Shown one piece after another: positions 18,342 through 27,099 of a stretch of 64,000 nt of DNA (position 1 is its first letter; each line of letters starts with the position of its first letter). Made by a program: the position numbers and the translations under genes. The notes under the pieces are model-generated. The model had not been told where the DNA came from and searched no databases. It worked only from the letters and a program-made list of their open reading frames with translations. The DNA lies in the NCBI GenBank assembly GCA_019753175.1, contig JAIELK010000016.1:1-64000 (forward strand). Reading direction: 5' to 3'. The DNA comes from Hyphomonadaceae bacterium (GTDB lineage Bacteria > Pseudomonadota > Alphaproteobacteria > Caulobacterales > Aquidulcibacteraceae).

Positions 18342-19526
18342 GTGACCCCCTCTCGACTCCAGAGCATTCTCGCGACGCCTGCGGCGCGCATGACGCTGGT
18401 CATGTCGGCGCTGTTCGGGATGGCCGGCGTCACCTTGGTGTTTTTGCCGCGCTGGCTCGAGGTGGAGCGCGATCTCAACGGCGCGCAGATCGGCGCGGTG
18501 CTGTCGCTTGCGCAATTCGCGCGCATCATCACCGGGCCGCTGATCGCCCGCTGGGCCGATAGCGCTGCCGAGCGCAGCGCTCCGCTGCGCTGGATGTCGG
18601 CTGCAGCGCTCGTCGCCTACGGCGCATTCTTTCTGGTGCAGGATTATTGGGCGCTGCTGGCGCTCGGATTCGTTGCGCTCTCCCTGACGCAGGGCATGAC
18701 GCCGCTGATCGAAGCGGCGACGCTGCGCGCGACCGCCGAAGGGCGCTTCAACTATGGGCTGGCGCGCGGCATCGGTTCGATTGCCTTCATTGTCGCCAAT
18801 GTCGCCGGTGGCGCGCTGGTCGCCCGGTTCGGGGTCGGCGCCGTGGTCGCGTGGGTGATGGGCAGCCTGCTGGCGTTGTTGGCGTCCACTTGGCTCGGCT
18901 TGCCGCGCGAAAAGCGGGAAGCCAGCCAGCGCGTGAGCGGGCGCAGCTCCATCGCTTCGTTGCTGAGCAACCGGCGTTACGTGATCCTGATTGTGTCGTG
19001 CGGGCTTATCCAAAGCGCGCACGGCTTTTACTACGGCTTCTCGACGCTGGTTTGGCGCGGGCAGGGCATCGCGCCGGAGACGGTCGGCGCGCTGTGGGCT
19101 TTCGGCGTTGGCGTCGAAGTTCTGTTCTTGTGGAACCTGGCGCTGTTTGAACGCCGCTTCTCGCCAGAGATGCTTATTGTCGCCGGCGCGCTCGGCGGCG
19201 TCTTGCGCTGGTTGGCAATGGGCTTTGCGCCCGAAGGATGGGTGCTGCTGCCACTGCAGGCCATGCACATGTTGAGCTTTGCCGCCGCCCACGTGGGCGC
19301 GATGCGGCTGCTCTACCGTGAGGCGCCTGAGCACTCCGCCGGTATGGCGCAGACGCTTTATGCAGGATTGTCCGGCGGCTTGCTGATCGGTGCGGCGACC
19401 TTGCTTTCGGGGTATCTTTACGACCTCGTCGGCGCCCGCGGGTACTGGGCCATGGCCGCCATAGCCGCCATAGGCGGCGCCATGGCGACGCTCTTGCTCC
19501 GCGAGAGGCGGAGGAAACGCGGTTAA
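18342..19526 (+). CDS. MFS transporter, phenylpropionate-permease-like
   Basis: 394 residues with twelve predicted transmembrane helices. The N-terminal half matches the MFS_1-like/PPP subgroup: LVFLPRWLEVERDLNGAQIG, ARIITGPLIARWAD and a TQGMTPLIEAATLR segment, as in HcaT-type transporters and relatives. Substrate specificity within this group is not predictable from sequence; many members are near nucleoside or aromatic-acid genes, but none is near here. It starts at a GTG at 18342. It is divergent from pip and ~85 bp upstream of the Mla-type operon, so it could be a separate unit. Confidence 0.88.
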   Translation: MTPSRLQSILATPAARMTLVMSALFGMAGVTLVFLPRWLEVERDLNGAQIGAVLSLAQFARIITGPLIARWADSAAERSAPLRWMSAAALVAYGAFFLVQDYWALLALGFVALSLTQGMTPLIEAATLRATAEGRFNYGLARGIGSIAFIVANVAGGALVARFGVGAVVAWVMGSLLALLASTWLGLPREKREASQRVSGRSSIASLLSNRRYVILIVSCGLIQSAHGFYYGFSTLVWRGQGIAPETVGALWAFGVGVEVLFLWNLALFERRFSPEMLIVAGALGGVLRWLAMGFAPEGWVLLPLQAMHMLSFAAAHVGAMRLLYREAPEHSAGMAQTLYAGLSGGLLIGAATLLSGYLYDLVGARGYWAMAAIAAIGGAMATLLLRERRRKRG

Positions 19527-19612
19527 TACCCCCTTGCTGGGGACTGCGCATTCTTTGTGAGATGTTTTCTGTTAGCCGGTATCGATGGGAGACGGGTCCA
19601 GAGGATTTGAGA

Positions 19613-20737
19613 ATGGCCGCCGAGGCCGCATTTGACCTTCACGAGGAGGGACCAGCGCAGGTGCTGGCGCTGCGCGGCGACTGGACAGTCGACACGATCG
19701 GCGCGCTAGAGCGCGAATTCGCCGCCATCGGCGAGCGGCTGAACGCGAACGCCGTGCTCGATGTCGCCCAGCTGGGGCGCGTCGATGTCGCCGGCGCCTA
19801 CTTCATTGACCGGTTGTTCCGGCAGGGTTCGTCTGGTGCGGTGTCGGTGCGCGGCGAGCACGCCAACGCTCGACACCTGCTGGAGGCGGCGCGCGCCGCG
19901 TATGCCGCGCCGGCGGCCGTGCCGGCCGGTCCGCCTGGGCTCGCAGGCTTGCTCGACGGGATCGGACGCATCGCCGCAGGCATTTGGGACGAAGTGGTCG
20001 AGACTGTGGGCTTCTTCGGCCATGTGCTGGTTGTGCTGGCCCGCCTCGTCGCCGACCCGCGCCGCATCCGCTGGGCGCCGATGGTGCACGCGATGGAAGT
20101 AGCCGGCTTCAACGCCATCGCGATCGTGGCGTTGCTGTCGTTTTTCATCGGCATGGTGGTCGCCTATCTCGGCGCGCGCATTCTTGGCGATTTCGGCGCC
20201 GCCGTGTTCACGGTTGAACTGGTCGCGTTCTCGGTGCTGCGCGAATTCGCGGTGGTGATCACCGCTGTCTTGCTGGCCGGGCGAACCAACAGCGCCTTTA
20301 CCGCCGAGATCGGCGCGATGAAGATGCGCCAAGAGATCGATGCGATGAACGTCATCGGCATCGACCCGATGGAAGCGCTGGTGGCGCCGCGCGTCATCGC
20401 CATGCTGGTGATGACGCCGATCCTCACCTTTGCGGCGATGATGGCCGGGATCGTCGGCGGCGTCTTGGTGTGCTGGGCCGAACTCGGCGTCAGCCCGCAG
20501 ATGTTCTTCGCCCGCATTTCCGAAACCGTGCCGACTCAGCATTTCTGGGTCGGCATGTCGAAAGCGCCGGTGTTCGCGATCGTGTTGGCCGTGATCGGTT
20601 GCAAGCAGGGGCTTTCCGTCGGCGGCGACGTCGCTTCGCTCGGCTCGCGCGTCACCACGTCGGTCGTGCAGTCGATCTTCATGATCATCCTCCTCGACGC
20701 CCTGTTTGCGCTCTGGTTCTTGGAGATGGACTGGTGA
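19613..20737 (+). CDS. mlaE: MlaE-family lipid ABC transporter permease with STAS-like N-terminus
   Basis: 374 residues. The first ~85 residues form a STAS-like domain (LRGDWTVDTIGALEREF, LDVAQLGRVDVAGAYF), which in other systems is the separate MlaB protein; here it is fused. The rest is the MlaE permease with the typical FFIGMVVAYLGARIL, EIGAMKMRQEIDAMNVIGIDP and PRVIAMLVMTPIL blocks. With the ATPase, MCE protein and lipoprotein that follow, it should move phospholipids or other lipids between inner and outer membrane. The ATG at 19613 has a good GAGG site; an ATG at 19562 would add 17 residues without one. GTGA overlap with the ATPase gene. Confidence 0.92.
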   Translation: MAAEAAFDLHEEGPAQVLALRGDWTVDTIGALEREFAAIGERLNANAVLDVAQLGRVDVAGAYFIDRLFRQGSSGAVSVRGEHANARHLLEAARAAYAAPAAVPAGPPGLAGLLDGIGRIAAGIWDEVVETVGFFGHVLVVLARLVADPRRIRWAPMVHAMEVAGFNAIAIVALLSFFIGMVVAYLGARILGDFGAAVFTVELVAFSVLREFAVVITAVLLAGRTNSAFTAEIGAMKMRQEIDAMNVIGIDPMEALVAPRVIAMLVMTPILTFAAMMAGIVGGVLVCWAELGVSPQMFFARISETVPTQHFWVGMSKAPVFAIVLAVIGCKQGLSVGGDVASLGSRVTTSVVQSIFMIILLDALFALWFLEMDW

Positions 20738-21483
20738 GCGAAGCTGTCGCCATCCGCGTGCGTGGCCTCGTGACACGCTTCGGAGCGCAAACCGTGCACG
20801 ACGGTTTGGACCTCGATGTGATGCGCGGTGAGATCCTCGGCGTCGTCGGTCCGTCCGGTTGCGGCAAGTCGGTGCTGCTGCGCGAGATCGTCGGCCTGCA
20901 AGCGCCGACCGCCGGCGAGATCAGTTTCCCATACCTTGAAGCCGAGGGCCGCGAACCGCGCGTGGGCGTCATGTTCCAAGACGGTGCGCTGTTTTCAAAC
21001 CTCACGATCTTGGAAAATGTCGAGGCGCCGCTTCGCGAGCACACCCGCGTTTCATCGGCTTTGCGCAGCGAAATCGCCGCGCTGAAGTTGTCGATGGCGG
21101 GATTGGGAGCGGATGCGCACCACAAGAAGCCCGCGCAAATCTCCGGCGGTATGCGGAAGCGCGCCGCCGTCGCGCGCGCGCTGGCGCTCGACCCTGAGCT
21201 CTTGTTCCTGGATGAACCGACAGCCGGGCTCGACCCGATTGCGGCGCAGAATTTCGACATGATGACGCGCAACTTGGCGCGTTCGCTGGGGCTCACAGTC
21301 TTCTTGGTCACCCACGATCTCGACACTTTGCACGCTATTTGCGACCGCGTGGCCGTGCTCTATGGCGGCAAAGTCGCCGCGATCGGCGCCATTGAGGACA
21401 TCGTCGCCAAAGCAGAAGGCTGGGTGCTTGAGTATTTTTCGGGACCGCGCGGACGCGCCGCAGGACGAGGCGCAGGAGGATAG
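20734..21483 (+). CDS. mlaF: MlaF-like ABC transporter ATP-binding protein
   Basis: 249 residues. Walker A GPSGCGKS (~36-43), Q-loop MFQDGALFSNLTI, signature ISGGMRKRAAVARAL (~137-150), Walker B LLFLDEPTAGLDP (~157-169) and H-loop FLVTHDLDTL. The ISGGMRKR signature with Met is typical of MlaF/Ttg2A ATPases. It powers the MlaE permease encoded by the upstream gene, which it overlaps by 4 nt (GTGA, 20734-20737). It ends 3 bp before the MCE gene. Confidence 0.95.
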   Translation: MSEAVAIRVRGLVTRFGAQTVHDGLDLDVMRGEILGVVGPSGCGKSVLLREIVGLQAPTAGEISFPYLEAEGREPRVGVMFQDGALFSNLTILENVEAPLREHTRVSSALRSEIAALKLSMAGLGADAHHKKPAQISGGMRKRAAVARALALDPELLFLDEPTAGLDPIAAQNFDMMTRNLARSLGLTVFLVTHDLDTLHAICDRVAVLYGGKVAAIGAIEDIVAKAEGWVLEYFSGPRGRAAGRGAGG

Positions 21484-21486
21484 GCC

Positions 21487-22356
21487 ATGGAAACGAAGGC
21501 CAATTACGTGCTGATTGGCGCGGCGACGGTCGCAGGCGCCGTGCTCATCATGCTGTTCGCGATGTGGATGGCCTCGGGTGAGTTTAACCGCAGGTTCATC
21601 GAGTACGACGTCGTGTTCGATGACCCCGTGCGTGGCCTCACGGTCGGCGGCGAGGTGCGCTTCAACGGCATCAAGGTCGGCGAAGTGCAAGACTTGAGCA
21701 TCGATCCGGTGAACACCAATCGTGTCATCGCGCGCGTGCGCGTCGATGCGCAGGTGCCTGTCCGCACCGACACCATGGCGCAGTTGGAGCCGATCGGCCT
21801 TACTGGCGTGACCTTGATCCAGCTCTCGGCGGGAACGCCCGAGGCGCGATTGCTGCGGCCGGTCTTCGGCGCGGGACCGCCGCGCATCACAGGCTATGGC
21901 AGTCAGATCGACATCTTGGTGGAGCAGTCCGAAGACATTGTGATGCGCGCCAGCGAAGCGATGGCCGCGGTGAAAGATCTTCTCACCGACGAGAACATTG
22001 CGCGCGTCACCCGCATCCTCAACAATCTCGAACGCGTGTCCGACGAACTCGCAGGCCAGCGCAGCGTTGTCGCGCGGTCCGGAGAAGCGGCTGGCGCCAT
22101 GACGGTTGCGGCCAATGATATCGCCGCGCTTGCGCGGCAGACCCGCGAAGACATCGGCGAACTCGACAGCGTTATGCGTGAGGTCAACAACGCGGCTCTT
22201 GTCGCCTCCGGCGAGACGCTGCCTGAACTGACCGCCGCGGCCGAGGAGATCCGCCGTGCCTCCGCGGCCATCACCCGGGTGGCGAACAATCTCGAAGAGA
22301 ATCCGTCGGTGCTGACGCCGCAATCGCCGCGGCCGACAGTGGAGCTCAATCCATGA
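21487..22356 (+). CDS. mlaD: MlaD-like MCE-domain lipid-binding protein
   Basis: 289 residues. One N-terminal membrane helix (~8-28, NYVLIGAATVAGAVLIMLFAMW) precedes an MCE domain (~38-125: VVFDDPVRGLTVGGEVRFNG, then DTMAQLEPIGLTGVTLIQL). A long helical C-terminal region (~150-270) follows, as in alphaproteobacterial MCE proteins. It should form the periplasmic hexameric ring that accepts lipid from MlaE. The stop overlaps the start of the lipoprotein gene by 4 nt. Confidence 0.95.
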   Translation: METKANYVLIGAATVAGAVLIMLFAMWMASGEFNRRFIEYDVVFDDPVRGLTVGGEVRFNGIKVGEVQDLSIDPVNTNRVIARVRVDAQVPVRTDTMAQLEPIGLTGVTLIQLSAGTPEARLLRPVFGAGPPRITGYGSQIDILVEQSEDIVMRASEAMAAVKDLLTDENIARVTRILNNLERVSDELAGQRSVVARSGEAAGAMTVAANDIAALARQTREDIGELDSVMREVNNAALVASGETLPELTAAAEEIRRASAAITRVANNLEENPSVLTPQSPRPTVELNP

Positions 22357-22976
22357 TGCGCGCTTTCATGCTCACGCCGCTGGTCGCGCTCGGCGGCTGC
22401 ATCTCGATTTTGCCGGAACCGCCGCCGCCGCCGCGCATTTTCGCCCTTGAGCCGGGGGAGGTGGCGCAAGTTTCGACGCCCCGCATCGAGGGCGTCGTCG
22501 CCGTCGCCCAGCCCACGGGCGAGCGCGCCATTCTCGGCCCCGATCTGATCTGGCGCGACGGCGACGAGCTTGCCTATGTCGCGCAGACGCAATGGTCGAC
22601 CCGCGCTGAATCGGCGCTGCAATCGATCTTGGTTGAAACGCTGGCGCGGCAGGGCGCGTTTCGTGCGGCGACCCGGATGGGCGAGGGGCGCGCGGACTAT
22701 GAAATTCGCTGGGACGTGCTGGATTTTCAGATCGCCGGCGACGTCATGCAGGCGCGCTTCGCGGCCGACGTCAGAGTTCTGCAGGCGCCCGGGCGGCGCA
22801 TTCTCGCTCAGCGCATCATCACCGCGGAAGCGCCGGTGTCGGATCGCTCGGCCGGCGTATCGGCGCGGGCGCTGGCGCAGGCGGCGCGTGACGGAAGCGC
22901 CCAGATCGCCGCGTTCGCGGCGGAGGCCGCGTCAGCTCGCGAGAGCGGCGTCGATCAGCAGATAGGCGCGAACTAG
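22353..22976 (+). CDS. ABC-transport auxiliary lipoprotein (PqiC/ABC_trans_aux-like)
   Basis: 207 residues with a lipoprotein signal (lipobox LGGC at ~15-18). The body has the pattern of the ABC_trans_aux family that ends MCE operons: IFALEPGE at the start, IEGVVAVAQPTGERAILGPDLIWRDGDELAYVAQTQW in pieces, and a YEIRWDVLDFQI strand. These lipoproteins sit at the outer membrane and complete the lipid pathway. Fourth gene of the operon. Its last 45 bp overlap tail-to-tail with the coiled-coil gene on the other strand (22932-24584). Confidence 0.9.
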   Translation: MMRAFMLTPLVALGGCISILPEPPPPPRIFALEPGEVAQVSTPRIEGVVAVAQPTGERAILGPDLIWRDGDELAYVAQTQWSTRAESALQSILVETLARQGAFRAATRMGEGRADYEIRWDVLDFQIAGDVMQARFAADVRVLQAPGRRILAQRIITAEAPVSDRSAGVSARALAQAARDGSAQIAAFAAEAASARESGVDQQIGAN

Positions 22977-24584
22977 GTCCGAGCCCTCGCCTTTGCGCGG
23001 ACTCTTGGCGAGATCGGGCCGCGCGCGAAACTCCGTTGCGATGGCATGGGCGTCCTCGCTGCCGCGCAGGCGGCGGGTGATCCGCCCCACCGCGCCCGGC
23101 GCCGCGGAAAGCACGGCGCGGCGCCGGGCCGCCGCACCGTTGCGCGAGGACGAGGCGATCTGATTGAGGTCGTGCGTGTTCAGCGTCCGGTCGAGATCGA
23201 CGCCGCAATTGGCGACCAGATCGAGCGCGCGAAGCTTCAGTTCGGCATCGGATTCCTTGGCGCGCACCGGGCTTGCTTTGCTTTCGTTCGCTGGCTCCGG
23301 CAACTGGTCGTTGGCCGCGCGCTCGCGATAGGCCGCACGGGCTGCCGCTGCTGCTGCGTAGATGTCGGTGGAGCGAGGCGGCGTCGCGATTTTAGGTGCG
23401 GCTGCTGCCTCAGCAAGCGCCGCTTGCGCCGGTGCGTGCTCGTGCACGGCGGCCAGACTTTTCTGCGCGTTCGTGCGGGCTGTGGCGGCGGCGTTTTGCA
23501 GCGTCGTTAGAGTGTCGTTGGCGACAACCTGCATCGCCGCGCTCTCTGCGCGCACGGCGTCGGTCGCGCGCTTGGCCTCGTCGATAGCGGAGAGCGCGGT
23601 CTGGCGCACGGCGCCGGCGGTCTCCCTGGCGGCCTCGACCGCGCTTTCGCTCGAAAGGCGCGCGGCTTCGGCGAGGCGCGTCGTCTCGCTCAAGCTCTGC
23701 AACATGCGGCCCATGGCGCCGTCGAGGCGGCCCGTCGTGGCGACCGCGTCGCTGGCGAAGTTCTTCATCGATGTTGCGTGTTCGCCCATCGAGCTGGCGG
23801 CGGCTGCAAAGGCGGCGAGATGCGCATCGAGCGCGTCCTCCGCCGCCGACATCTCGCTCTTCACAAGCTTCGACGCTTCGCGCATGAGACGAATCTGGCG
23901 GCCGATAGAATCGGCGATGTGTTCGGTCTGGCCCCTGAGTTCGCCGCTCAGCGTCGCAAGCGCGGCGCGCTCGCGTGCAAGCGTCGCCGACAACGTTTCC
24001 GCATCCTGCTGAGAGATGGAGAAGGCGTCGCTGATGCCCGCTGTGCTGTGTTGAACCGCCGACTCAAGCTCGCGCAGCCGGTCCAGGGCGCCGGCCATGG
24101 CGCTGTTAAGCGCAGCGATCTCGTCAGATGCGGAGCGCGAGAGGGCGCGCGCTTCGGCGCTGCTCATCTCGAACGGCGCACGCGAGCACCGCGCCAGCCG
24201 TGTCAGCTCGACCGCCAAGCGGCGCGTTTTGAGCGCCTCCGAAGCGGCCGATGCCGTCAGCCAGAACAGCAGTGCGGGAGCAAAGGTGAGCACCGTCAGG
24301 CCGAGCCAGAACAGGGGGCCGCTCGCAAGCGCGGACGCACTGACTTGCGTGGCGGCGATGCCGAGCACGCCGCCCACCCAAGCCACCGCTGCGACGCTGC
24401 CGAAGAAACCAACCCAGGAGAACGCGGTTCTGACGGGTTCAGCAGACTGCGCTGCGGCAGGCGGGGCGATGTCGTCAGCGGTCAATTCGCCGAAGCCCTC
24501 GAACGCGGAAGCGTCCAGCGCCGCGACGTCGGCCTGCACTTGCGGCGTCTCAGCGCGTTCGTGTTCGTCCTGGTTGAAGTACAT
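22932..24584 (-). CDS. Membrane-anchored coiled-coil protein (paralogue A)
   Basis: 550 residues. Two hydrophobic helices lie at ~57-80 and ~90-112, then ~250 residues of Ala/Glu/Arg-rich coiled coil, an Ala/Pro linker, and a conserved C-terminal block of ~95 residues (from VDLDRTLNTHDLNQIA to VRAYLLIDAALAS). The downstream-to-upstream neighbour at 24660-26294 has the same plan and a similar final block, so the two are tandem paralogues. Two N-terminal TM helices plus a long cytoplasmic coiled coil is the layout of the Caulobacter polarity factor TipN, but I see no firm sequence evidence for that. A GGAG site lies before the ATG. Tail-to-tail overlap of 45 bp with the lipoprotein gene. Confidence 0.85.
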   Translation of the reverse strand: MYFNQDEHERAETPQVQADVAALDASAFEGFGELTADDIAPPAAAQSAEPVRTAFSWVGFFGSVAAVAWVGGVLGIAATQVSASALASGPLFWLGLTVLTFAPALLFWLTASAASEALKTRRLAVELTRLARCSRAPFEMSSAEARALSRSASDEIAALNSAMAGALDRLRELESAVQHSTAGISDAFSISQQDAETLSATLARERAALATLSGELRGQTEHIADSIGRQIRLMREASKLVKSEMSAAEDALDAHLAAFAAAASSMGEHATSMKNFASDAVATTGRLDGAMGRMLQSLSETTRLAEAARLSSESAVEAARETAGAVRQTALSAIDEAKRATDAVRAESAAMQVVANDTLTTLQNAAATARTNAQKSLAAVHEHAPAQAALAEAAAAPKIATPPRSTDIYAAAAAARAAYRERAANDQLPEPANESKASPVRAKESDAELKLRALDLVANCGVDLDRTLNTHDLNQIASSSRNGAAARRRAVLSAAPGAVGRITRRLRGSEDAHAIATEFRARPDLAKSPRKGEGSDLVRAYLLIDAALAS

Positions 24585-24659
24585 ACGGACAGCTCCGTCC
24601 CCGCGCGAGACGGTTGCTCGGCGTTAACGGTCTGGCTGCAATGGCTGTGCCAGCGCGGC

Positions 24660-26294
24660 TCAGCTGGCGGCCGCGTCCAGCAATAGGAAGACGCGCGTCG
24701 CCTCGGCGTTCATGGAAGCACGCCCGCGGGCGATTAACTCTGCAATGCGCGCACCTTCGCTCCGCAGGAACTGCAACGCCTCGTCGTTATCGTTAGCGTC
24801 CGCCGCAAGATGCATTGACAGATCGCGGGTCGCGATCGGGGCGGCGTCCTGAACGGCGCGCCGTCTCGCCTGACTGCCCGAACGCGCCCGCTGTGCGATG
24901 CGTTCGAGCGCGGAGGGGGAGAACACCTCGTCGAGTTCCAAACCAGCCCGGGTGATCACGGCAGCGACTGGAAGCGCGGTCTCGACCCTGCTGCCGTTGG
25001 AAGCCGCGCGGCGTTTGGCTGGCGCATCAGCGGACTCGCGTCGCGCCCCGTCATCGGCTTCGTTGTCGACGGACGAGAGCAGGTCCCGCCAGGTCCATCC
25101 ATTGCCGTTGCCGGCGTCATCGCGCGGCGGCGGCGGTTCGCGGCGGATGCGCCGCGGCGCGGGCGTCGATTCCAGCGGATCGGACGCATCGCCGCGTCGC
25201 CAGGACGCGTCGTACTCATCCCGCTGCGGCTCGGGCGGGCGGGAGCGCCGGCGCACGGCGGGCGCGACCTCTTCTTCGATTGCAGTGCGCGCCTCGAAGG
25301 CGGCGGTGCGGGCCGACTCGGCGGCGTCACGCAGCCGATCCATTGCCGATGCGGCTTCGCGCTCAATACCCAGCGCCTCATTGCGAATGAGGTCCGCCGC
25401 GCGTTTGGCGTTCTCGATGGCGATGTCGGTGGATTCGCGTACTGCGCCGGCAGTGGAATTCGCCGCCAGCGACGCGGCTTCGGCCGACTGGCGCGCCGCA
25501 TCGGTCAAGCTCGTCGCTTTCGCCAACACGTCGAGCGCATTGGTCAAAGCTTGTTCAAGACGCAAGGCGGAGTCTGCGCTCGCTTGAGCCGCTGAGGTTA
25601 GGTGACTGGTGCGGTCGCTGATCAGCGCGGCTGCGGCGCCGAAGGAGGTCAGCCGGTTGTCGAGCGCTTGGTCGGCGGCGCGAACTTCCATCTCGGCCTG
25701 GCGCGCGGCCTCGCTGATGGCTTGCGTGTGCCGCGAGATCGAGTTGCCGATCGTCTGTGCGTGTTTGGTTAAGTCCTGTGAGATGCGCAGCAGCTCTTCG
25801 CGTTCGCGCTCCATGCCTGCAATCATGTGATTGGCGCCGGCCTTGGCCTGGTGCGCCATGTCGTCAACCAGCCGCGCCTGATGGTTCACCCGGCCTTCCA
25901 CCTCCTGCAACCGCGCCAGCGTCGCCTCCAAGGCCCGATCGAGCGTTCCGATTTCGCCGCGCACAGTCATGGCGAGCTGTCGGGCTGCATCCTCGGCTGC
26001 GCGCTCGGGGTTCAGCAGGCGGTCGGCGGCATCGGCCAGTCGCCGCGCCTCGGCGCGCGCCGAGGCGCTGTCACGTGCAGCAAGCCCCGAAAACACCGCC
26101 ATCATCGAGGGCAACACGATCGCCGCCAGCGTCGCGCCAAGTTCCAGTGCGGTCGCGTGTGAGAAGCCGCTGGGACCGAGCAGAACCAGCGCCGCCGCGG
26201 ATGCGCCGATCAGCCAGAGCACGCCTACCGCCACGCCGATGACCCACATCAGAGCCCCGGGCTCGCGCCAGAACGCGTTCTTTCCGCTCGACAT
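24660..26294 (-). CDS. Membrane-anchored coiled-coil protein (paralogue B)
   Basis: 544 residues: two N-terminal hydrophobic helices (~13-37 and ~48-68), a long Ala-rich coiled coil with a SLAANSTAGAVRESTDIAIE stretch that matches paralogue A (ESAVEAARETAGAVRQTALS), an Arg/Pro-rich disordered linker (~335-410), and the same C-terminal block (LELDEVFSPSALERIA ... TRVFLLLDAAAS, with RRRAV in the middle as in A). It lies 75 bp upstream of paralogue A on the same strand, so the pair is probably one operon. It may have a structural or polarity role at the inner membrane; that is inferred only from topology. Confidence 0.85.
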   Translation of the reverse strand: MSSGKNAFWREPGALMWVIGVAVGVLWLIGASAAALVLLGPSGFSHATALELGATLAAIVLPSMMAVFSGLAARDSASARAEARRLADAADRLLNPERAAEDAARQLAMTVRGEIGTLDRALEATLARLQEVEGRVNHQARLVDDMAHQAKAGANHMIAGMEREREELLRISQDLTKHAQTIGNSISRHTQAISEAARQAEMEVRAADQALDNRLTSFGAAAALISDRTSHLTSAAQASADSALRLEQALTNALDVLAKATSLTDAARQSAEAASLAANSTAGAVRESTDIAIENAKRAADLIRNEALGIEREAASAMDRLRDAAESARTAAFEARTAIEEEVAPAVRRRSRPPEPQRDEYDASWRRGDASDPLESTPAPRRIRREPPPPRDDAGNGNGWTWRDLLSSVDNEADDGARRESADAPAKRRAASNGSRVETALPVAAVITRAGLELDEVFSPSALERIAQRARSGSQARRRAVQDAAPIATRDLSMHLAADANDNDEALQFLRSEGARIAELIARGRASMNAEATRVFLLLDAAAS

Positions 26295-26394
26295 GCATCA
26301 CCCCACAGCGCGCCAGATGCGAACGCCGCCGCTACCGAAACGCACAAAGTTAGACCTTTTCAAGGGGGCGCAATCGGCGCGCGCGACCGCAGGC

Positions 26395-26535
26395 TCAGCG
26401 TTCAGCCGCGTTGGTTTGGCAGGCTTCGCCGGAACAGCCGTCGGGGCCAGCTGGGCGCTGTTCGATCGAAATCCCGACCCAGGCGAGAGCGGCGGCGATC
26501 AGGAAGTCCCGAATGGCGACAAGGATGGCGACCAT
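26395..26535 (-). CDS. Small single-TM protein
   Basis: 46 residues: one hydrophobic helix (VAILVAIRDFLIAAALAWVG) followed by a short polar tail with two Cys (DGCSGEACQ). The ATG at 26535 has a good GAGGGA ribosome site ~9 bp upstream; the frame opens 14 codons earlier, at 26577, without such a site. The two close Cys after the helix could bind metal or form a disulfide. It lies between paralogue B and the Zur-like promoter. Function unknown; the call rests on the ribosome site and the clean helix. Confidence 0.5.
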   Translation of the reverse strand: MVAILVAIRDFLIAAALAWVGISIEQRPAGPDGCSGEACQTNAAER

Positions 26536-26642
26536 GATTGGCAATTCCCTCAAGCAGTACTGCGTATTTGCGCCCACGCGGGCTGCTTAACAAGCGGAGC
26601 TTCTTAAAATTTCGATGAACTTTGAGGCAGCCGGTAGACCGT

Positions 26643-26678
26643 TTGCAATTCGCCTCGCAGCGCTGTTATAGTATAACA
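26643..26678 (+). promoter_or_regulatory. Zur-like operator overlapping a leaderless promoter
   Basis: A perfect 15-bp palindrome, TGTTATA-G-TATAACA, lies at 26664-26678 and its last base is the A of the ATG at 26678. This matches the GTTATA-n-TATAAC core known for proteobacterial Zur (zinc uptake repressor) boxes. A TATAGT -10 hexamer (26667-26672) lies inside it and TTGCAA (26643-26648) is 18 bp upstream as a -35. Transcription would then start at about the ATG, giving a leaderless mRNA that zinc-bound Zur could block. Confidence 0.65.
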
Positions 26679-27052
26679 TGCTTCGCGTCTCAACTCATGC
26701 TGGCCACCGGGCGCACCTGACACACGCTGTGGTCGTGGCCATCCACATGATCTGCTGCGGGCTGCCGATCCTGGCGCTGGCGGCGGTGGCGCTGTCCGGA
26801 GCGGCGGCCAGCGTCGTGCAGTTTGCGGACGCGGCCGGCGCTATCCACGGATTGGCGCACGCTTACGAGCTGTGGATCTTGCTTGCCTCTGCGATCCTAG
26901 TGGCCATTGGTGCCGTCTTCGAAGTCTTGGCCAGACGAGAGCGAGCCGCGTCCAAGTTTCCCTGGTTGTTTGCCATCTCGGTCGGGTGTTTTTTCGTTAA
27001 CGCCGCTATCGTCCTGAGCCACCAGTCGGTCACGCTGACATCTCTCGCTTAG
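26678..27052 (+). CDS. MerC-like membrane protein, probably zinc-regulated
   Basis: 124 residues with four hydrophobic helices. The first contains the MerC/MerT-like metal motif MICCGLPILAL (vicinal Cys then Gly-Leu-Pro). Its short N-terminus is His-rich (THAGHRAHLTHA) and further His residues occur in the loop (IHGLAHAYE). MerC-type proteins move Hg(II) or other soft metals across the inner membrane; the Zur-like operator directly at the start codon suggests that this one is made under zinc limitation and may handle zinc. The start is the ATG at 26678; the next ATG is out of frame. No mer genes are nearby. Confidence 0.75.
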   Translation: MLRVSTHAGHRAHLTHAVVVAIHMICCGLPILALAAVALSGAAASVVQFADAAGAIHGLAHAYELWILLASAILVAIGAVFEVLARRERAASKFPWLFAISVGCFFVNAAIVLSHQSVTLTSLA

Positions 27053-27099
27053 CTCAATCTTCACCACCTCCTGCGAGCGTAGGTGAGGAGGGACCACGC

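Noticed and set aside
18279-19334. 351-residue antisense frame over the MFS gene
   Set aside because: Shadow of the transporter; composition is not protein-like.
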